From: Haloparvum alkalitolerans
GTDB lineage: Archaea; Halobacteriota; Halobacteria; Halobacteriales; Haloferacaceae
Length of the DNA stretch: 64,000 nt
Assembly: GCF_050122995.1 (NCBI RefSeq)
Contig: NZ_JBNLIA010000015.1
Coordinates: forward strand, 1-64,000
Direction of reading: 5' to 3'
Shown here: one piece after another, positions 59,800-64,000 of the stretch
Layout of the letters: each line of letters opens with the position of its first letter
Numbering within the stretch: the stretch's first letter is position 1
Made by a program: the position numbers and the translations under genes
Notes under the pieces: generated by a model
The model's database searches: none
What the model was told of the DNA's origin: nothing
The model's input: only the letters and a program-made list of their open reading frames with translations

Positions 59800-60173
59800 T
59801 CGGCGTGAGGTTGTCCGGTTCCGCATTTAGGGGTTCCGCCGCCGGGGCGGAAGTGGTCGGGAGCGTCCTCGCGGTCCCCCTCGGACCGCGGCCGGTCGCT
59901 CGCCGTGCCCGCCGCGGCCGCCCGAAGCCCGCGATACGCGCGGAGCGCCTCGCGGCCGCGGTCCGCGAGTGCCGCCTCCTCGGCGTCCGCGGCCGCCGCC
60001 GTCGCCGCCTCCAGCCGGTCGAGCCCGACCGCGTCGAGGAACCCGGCGGCTCGGGAGAGGTCCGAGCGCGCATCCGTCGCCTCCTCGATCACGGCGGCGT
60101 AGGGGCTTCGAGCCGTGTCGGTCCTCCTCGCCAGCGCGGCCAGCGCGCGCTTGACGGCTTGCGTGGTTGCCAC
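59796..60173 (-). CDS. Small helical protein in the mre11-rad50 operon
   Basis: A 125-residue Ala-rich, helical protein (MATTQAVKRALAALARRTDTARSPYAAVIEEATDARSDLSRAAGFL, then RLEAATAAAADAEEAAL) with a hydrophilic, partly disordered C-terminus that reads HFRPGGGTPKCGTGQPHAE. I do not recognise the family. The start is GTG. Its stop overlaps mre11 by ATGA, so it is almost surely translated with the repair genes and may be an accessory factor, which is an inference from position only. Confidence 0.7.
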   Translation of the reverse strand: MATTQAVKRALAALARRTDTARSPYAAVIEEATDARSDLSRAAGFLDAVGLDRLEAATAAAADAEEAALADRGREALRAYRGLRAAAAGTASDRPRSEGDREDAPDHFRPGGGTPKCGTGQPHAE

Positions 60174-60287
60174 GGCCGCGGATGGCGCGGTATCGGTGAA
60201 AAGGGGTCGGGAGGGGTCGGGGGAGAAGGGACCGGAGAGAAGGGACCGGAGCGGCGTTCCGGGGGGATTCGAGATCGGGTCCGGGCC

Positions 60288-60575
60288 TCAGAGCGACAGG
60301 GTGTAGAGCCGCTTGCGCGCGTCAGCGAAGGAGAATCGGGAGTCGACGACCTCCTCGTCCTCCAGCCGGGAGAGCGCGTAGCGGACCGTCCGGGGCGGCA
60401 GCAGGGTCTCCTCCGCGAGTTCGCTCTGCGTCAGCGTCTCGTTGTAGTCGAGGACCTTCGCCACGAGCTTCGCGCTGGGGGGCAGGTCCCGGACCGGCTC
60501 CCACCGGTCGCCGTCGACCGCGTCCTCGTCTACCGCGTCGTCCTCGTCCGCGTGGATGGCCTCTGGTGCACTCAT
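60288..60575 (-). CDS. Small winged-helix regulator
   Basis: A 95-residue MarR/TrmB-like protein: an acidic N-terminus, then LPPSAKLVAKVLDYNETLTQSELAEETLLPPRTVRYALSRLEDEEVVDSRFSF, a complete winged helix with recognition helix PPRTVRYALSRL. The ATG at 60575 is chosen; an AT-rich TATA region (AAATATTATC, about 60600-60612) lies about 30 bases upstream. It is divergent from pan1 with 204 bases between, so it could control itself or pan1, but no operator is evident. Confidence 0.82.
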   Translation of the reverse strand: MSAPEAIHADEDDAVDEDAVDGDRWEPVRDLPPSAKLVAKVLDYNETLTQSELAEETLLPPRTVRYALSRLEDEEVVDSRFSFADARKRLYTLSL

Positions 60576-60750
60576 GTGTCTCCACGTGTGTGATGCTAAT
60601 AGATAATATTTGCTATCCAATTTAATTACCAACAAGCATTACTCGGGCACGGGAGGCGCCGACGCGAACGGAGAGGAATGGCGGCTGTTCCACGCGAACG
60701 ACCGCAGAGACGGCCCACAGCGGCGGCCGGACCGCCCCGACCCGAAGTCT

Positions 60751-60757
60751 CTTATTA
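60751..60757 (+). promoter_or_regulatory. TATA box of pan1
   Basis: CTTATTA centred 26 bases before the pan1 ATG, preceded by a CGAAGTCT BRE-like stretch. A leaderless transcript is expected. Confidence 0.6.
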
Positions 60758-60779
60758 GTGACCGGCCTAACAGGGGTAG

Positions 60780-61997
60780 ATGAGTGACACTGTGGACGAC
60801 GTCGATATGCCGTACGAGGACGAATCGGCGTCGCAACAGGAGAAGATCGAGACGCTGCAGGAGCGGCTCGAGGTTCTGGAGTCGCAGAACGAGGAGATGC
60901 GCGACAAGCTCCTCGACGCGAACGCCGAGAACAACAAGTACCAGCAGAAGCTCGAGCGGCTGACTCACGAGAACAAGAAGCTGAAGCAGTCCCCGCTGTT
61001 CGTCGCCACCGTCCAGGAGCTCAACGGCGAGGGCGTCGTGATCAAACAGCACGGCAACAACCAGGAGGCGCTCACCGAGGTCACCGACGAGATGCGCGAG
61101 GACCTCGCGCCCGACGACCGCGTGGCCGTCAACAACTCGCTGTCCGTCGTGAAGAAGCTCGAGAAGGAGACGGACGTGCGCGCCCGCGTCATGCAGGTCG
61201 AGCACTCGCCCGACGTGACCTACGCCGACATCGGCGGCATCGACGAGCAGATGAACGAGGTCCGCGAGACCGTCGAGATGCCGCTCGAACAGCCCGAGAT
61301 GTTCGGAGAGGTTGGCATCACGCCGCCCTCCGGCGTCCTGCTGTACGGTCCGCCGGGCACCGGCAAGACGATGCTCGCGAAGGCCGTCGCCAACGAGACC
61401 AACGCGACGTTCATCAAGATGGCCGGCTCCGAGCTGGTCCACAAGTTCATCGGCGAGGGCGCCAAGCTCGTCCGCGACCTCTTCGAGGTCGCCCGCGAGA
61501 ACGAGCCCGCGGTGATCTTCATCGACGAGATCGACGCCATCGCCTCGAAGCGGACGGACTCGAAGACCTCCGGCGACGCGGAGGTCCAGCGGACGATGAT
61601 GCAGCTGCTCTCGGAGATGGACGGCTTCGACGAGCGCGGCGAGATCCGGATCATCGCCGCGACCAACCGCTTCGACATGCTCGACGAGGCGATCCTCCGG
61701 CCCGGTCGGTTCGACCGCCTCATCGAGGTCCCCAAGCCCGACGCCGAGGGGCGCAAGATCATCTTCGAGATCCACACCCGCGACATGAACGTCGCCGACG
61801 ACGTGGACTTCGGCGCGCTCGCGGAGATGGCCGAGGACGCCTCCGGCGCGGACGTGAAGGCCGTCTGTACCGAGGCCGGGATGTTCGCCATCCGCGACGA
61901 CCGCACCGAGGTCCGGATGGGCGACTTCCGCGAGGCCTACGAGAAGCTCTCGCAGGTCGAGGAGAGCGACGTGGGCGACTCGATCGCGTTCGCCTAA
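60780..61997 (+). CDS. pan1: Proteasome-activating nucleotidase
   Basis: A 405-residue AAA ATPase that unfolds substrates for the 20S proteasome. The N-terminal coiled coil (about 18-72) is followed by an OB domain, Walker A GPPGTGKT (190-197), pore loop KFIGEG, Walker B IFIDEID, the sensor AATNR and the arginine finger region LRPGRFDR. The C-terminus ends SIAFA, with Phe in place of the Tyr of the HbYX motif that docks into the proteasome ring. Haloarchaea have two PANs; this may be either. A TATA box 26 bases upstream gives a leaderless start. Confidence 0.95.
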   Translation: MSDTVDDVDMPYEDESASQQEKIETLQERLEVLESQNEEMRDKLLDANAENNKYQQKLERLTHENKKLKQSPLFVATVQELNGEGVVIKQHGNNQEALTEVTDEMREDLAPDDRVAVNNSLSVVKKLEKETDVRARVMQVEHSPDVTYADIGGIDEQMNEVRETVEMPLEQPEMFGEVGITPPSGVLLYGPPGTGKTMLAKAVANETNATFIKMAGSELVHKFIGEGAKLVRDLFEVARENEPAVIFIDEIDAIASKRTDSKTSGDAEVQRTMMQLLSEMDGFDERGEIRIIAATNRFDMLDEAILRPGRFDRLIEVPKPDAEGRKIIFEIHTRDMNVADDVDFGALAEMAEDASGADVKAVCTEAGMFAIRDDRTEVRMGDFREAYEKLSQVEESDVGDSIAFA

Positions 61998-62026
61998 TCG
62001 ACCGACTCCGGCCCCTTCCTGTTGGT

Positions 62027-62032
62027 TTTTTC
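62027..62032 (+). terminator. T-run after pan1
   Basis: Six T (in GGTTTTTTC) about 30 bases beyond the pan1 stop, a typical archaeal intrinsic terminator. Confidence 0.55.
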
Positions 62033-62126
62033 TTCCCGCGCTTCGCGCCGAGCGACGCATCCCGTGGCGTCTCGAGGTCTGAAGCGCCCTCCGCGCGGCG
62101 GACGGGTCGGCGTGCGAGCGTCCGAG

Positions 62127-62624
62127 TCAGCGCGCGACCGCCCGGCGAAGCGCGGGGCCGTAGAAGGCGGCCGCGACGCCGAGGGTCACCGCGGCGCCGA
62201 GCGGCGGCGCGGCGAGGGGGCTCCCGCCCCGTGCGCCGACGCCGACCGCGACCCACGCGCTCCCGACCGCGGCGAGCACGAGCAGGCCGCCGGTGACGCG
62301 CCGGTCCTCGCGGCCGAAGAGCGCGCCCGCGACCGCGCTCCCCGCGGCCAACAGGTGACACGCGAGCGCGACCGGCCAGACGGTGATCGACCGGGGCAGC
62401 GCCGCGACCGGCGGCCCGTCGAGGAAGTAGCTGGCGACGGTGTAGACGTGGATGGATCGGTCGGGCGCGAGCGGCGCGGTGTTCAGAAAGCCCCACGGCA
62501 TGAGGAGCGTGTAGTCGCCGGCGCCCGCGCGGAGGGCGGTCACCGGGACGAAAAGCAGCGCGAGCGTCGCCGCGGCCGCGAGGCGACCGGAGGGCGGGGT
62601 CGGGTCAGAGGTGGCGTCGCCCAT
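62127..62624 (-). CDS. Haloarchaeal membrane protein (TIGR04206-like)
   Basis: A 165-residue protein with four hydrophobic segments (about 14-33, 58-66/76-100, 110-127 and 138-156). DYTLLMPWGFLN and SYFLDGPPVAALPRSITVWPVALACHLLA resemble the haloarchaeal TIGR04206 family, whose function is unknown. Its start codon directly follows the stop of the DRG gene (TAGATG), so they share a transcript. Confidence 0.72.
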   Translation of the reverse strand: MGDATSDPTPPSGRLAAAATLALLFVPVTALRAGAGDYTLLMPWGFLNTAPLAPDRSIHVYTVASYFLDGPPVAALPRSITVWPVALACHLLAAGSAVAGALFGREDRRVTGGLLVLAAVGSAWVAVGVGARGGSPLAAPPLGAAVTLGVAAAFYGPALRRAVAR

Positions 62625-63734
62625 CTACTTCCGGGCGACGATCCGGAGCACGTCCTCGTCGGCCAGCACGTGCCCCTTGCCGACCTGCTGGTCGTCGTGT
62701 TTCGCGCTCGGACCGGAGACGCGGGCGAACTTGAACCGCTCGTCGAACTCGCCGCCGATCTTCTCGCAGGCGTCGCCGACGGTGGCGCCCTCGAAGAGGA
62801 CGAGCGGCTCCTCGTAGTCGACGCCGCGGCCGGGCTTGTCCATGTAGATCCGGATCAGCCCGAGCTCCTCCCAGAGCCGCTCCTTCAGCCCGTCGAGGCC
62901 GCGCTCCTTCTCCGCGGAGATGAAGACCACGTCGTCGGGGTCGAGGTCGCGCTCGCGGAGTTCCTCCTTCACCGTCGGCAGGTACTCCTTGTCGATCAGG
63001 TCCGCCTTGTTGACCGCGACCATCGAGGGGAGGTACTCGCGGTTGTCCATCACGGCGTCGACGAGCTCGTCGATGGTGAGGTCGTGGGGGATCGTCACCT
63101 TGGCGTTGACGTAGCCGTACTCGCGGAGCACCTGCTTGACGGTGTCCTCCTCGAGGCTCACCTCGTCGCTCATCGTCACTCCGATGCCGTCCTTGTGTGT
63201 CTTCCGGATGTTGATGTTCGGCGGCTCCGTGTCGAGCCGGATGTTCGTGTTGTACAGCTCCTCGCTCAGCCGGTCGTACTGCTCGATCTCGAAGACGGAG
63301 AGGACGTACACCACGAGGTCCGCGGTCCGGACGACCGAGAGGACCTCCTTCCCGCCGCCGCGGCCGCCCGCCGCGCCCTCGATCAGGCCCGGCACGTCGA
63401 GGATCTGGATGTTCGCGCCGCGGTACATCAGCATGCCCGGGTTGACGTCGAGCGTCGTGAACTCGTAGGAGCCGACCTCGCTGTCGGCGTTGGTCAGCGC
63501 GTTGATCAGGGTCGACTTGCCGACGCTCGGGAAGCCGACGAGCGCGACGGTCGCGTCGCCGTGTTTCTCGACGGCGTAGCCGTGACCGCCGCCTGCGGAG
63601 GACTGGTTCTCCAGCTTCTCCTTCTTCTCCGCGAGCTTCGCCTTCAGCCGCCCGATGTGCGCCTCGGTGGACTTGTTGTAGGGCGTGTTGGCGATCTCCT
63701 CGCGGAGGTCCTCGATTTCGTCCTCCAGTCCCAT
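62625..63734 (-). CDS. DRG-type GTP-binding protein
   Basis: A 369-residue Obg-family GTPase of the developmentally-regulated (DRG) type, a translation-linked factor found in archaea and eukaryotes. A helical N-terminus (KLAEKKEKLE) leads to the G domain with G1 GFPSVGKST (67-75), the Thr of G2 (EFTTLDV), G3 DVPGLIEGA and G4 NKAD; the S5D2L insertion lies inside the domain, and a C-terminal TGS domain (about 295-367) ends the protein. It precedes the TIGR04206-like gene with no gap. Confidence 0.93.
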   Translation of the reverse strand: MGLEDEIEDLREEIANTPYNKSTEAHIGRLKAKLAEKKEKLENQSSAGGGHGYAVEKHGDATVALVGFPSVGKSTLINALTNADSEVGSYEFTTLDVNPGMLMYRGANIQILDVPGLIEGAAGGRGGGKEVLSVVRTADLVVYVLSVFEIEQYDRLSEELYNTNIRLDTEPPNINIRKTHKDGIGVTMSDEVSLEEDTVKQVLREYGYVNAKVTIPHDLTIDELVDAVMDNREYLPSMVAVNKADLIDKEYLPTVKEELRERDLDPDDVVFISAEKERGLDGLKERLWEELGLIRIYMDKPGRGVDYEEPLVLFEGATVGDACEKIGGEFDERFKFARVSGPSAKHDDQQVGKGHVLADEDVLRIVARK

Positions 63735-63903
63735 CGCCGCATACTCGGCCGGTCGGCTCGTTAAACCTGTCCCTCCGCGGTCGACGTGGGGACGCGAACA
63801 CGGTCGGACCCACGCCGGGACTGCACGCCGAGGACCGCGGAGATGGCCCGCGCGCTCGTTCCGACACGCCTATATGTCGGCCACACAACTGGTCGGACGA
63901 CGA

Positions 63904-64000
63904 ATGCCGGACCCCGCGCGGCTCCGCGACAGCACGCAGATCGTGGTGCCCCGCCACGCGCTCGACGGGGTCCGCGAGCGACTGGAGACCGAGTACACCG
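63904..64000 (+). CDS. Start of a gene cut by the window edge
   Basis: An ATG at 63904 opens 32 codons to the window end: MPDPARLRDSTQIVVPRHA, then LDGVRERLETEYT. A TATA-like CTATATG at about 63870-63877 lies 30 bases upstream, so it is a real leaderless start. The part seen does not identify the family. It is divergent from the DRG gene. Confidence 0.6.
   Translation, partial: MPDPARLRDSTQIVVPRHALDGVRERLETEYT

Overview
The window is GC-rich chromosomal DNA from an extremely halophilic archaeon, most likely a haloarchaeon close to Halorubrum or Haloferax. The evidence is the strongly acidic proteome, leaderless promoters (TATA-like box about 27-32 bases before the first codon), TFB, the PAN proteasome ATPase, G1P dehydrogenase for archaeal lipids, an S-layer glycoprotein with a PGF-CTERM tail, archaeosortase A, and an AglD-type glycosyltransferase. 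No tRNA, rRNA, CRISPR array or insertion sequence was recognised.

Region by region. 0.2-9 kb: lipid and membrane genes (egsA, NfeD, SPFH protein), a winged-helix regulator, a HAD phosphatase, the AglD-like glycosyltransferase/flippase fusion, a house-cleaning NTPase and a cobalamin-binding protein. 9.3-10.3 kb: a TFB gene. 10.7-14.2 kb: a four-gene secretion operon with two related small exported proteins, a SipW-type signal peptidase and a DUF5305-like membrane protein; this is the best candidate for an under-described system, a possible haloarchaeal TasA-like filament locus. 14.8 kb: aroD. 15.6-24.7 kb: an acetate cluster with universal stress protein, two-subunit sodium:solute symporter, acetyl-CoA synthetase, a Bat-type regulator with a degenerate integrase domain, and a second, divergent acetyl-CoA synthetase. 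24.9-28.1 kb: dcd, the ThiN-type regulator and thi4. 28.3-33.6 kb: Ca/Na exchanger family protein, PP-loop sulfate enzyme, phosphodiesterase, GT39-like glycosyltransferase. 34.4-41.3 kb: archaeosortase A and its probable substrate, the S-layer glycoprotein, 3 kb apart, with toxin-antitoxin modules between and after them (to 43.4 kb). 43.6-55.7 kb: UbiA prenyltransferase, sensor kinase, double-VOC protein, cupin, two MATE transporters, gatB and an M20 peptidase. 55.7-60.2 kb: rad50-mre11 operon. 60.3-64 kb: small regulator, pan1, membrane protein, DRG GTPase and the start of one more gene.

The intergenic spaces near 0.1, 14.3, 26.7, 33.9, 46.7, 50.2 and 52.3 kb carry pieces of one modular dispersed repeat, in both orientations, with local 75-bp and 77-bp tandem arrays. 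Its short core (GGGGCTTTCTGG) recurs in all but the 46.7 kb copy. Most genes are single or in short operons joined by ATGA, GTGA or TGATG overlaps.
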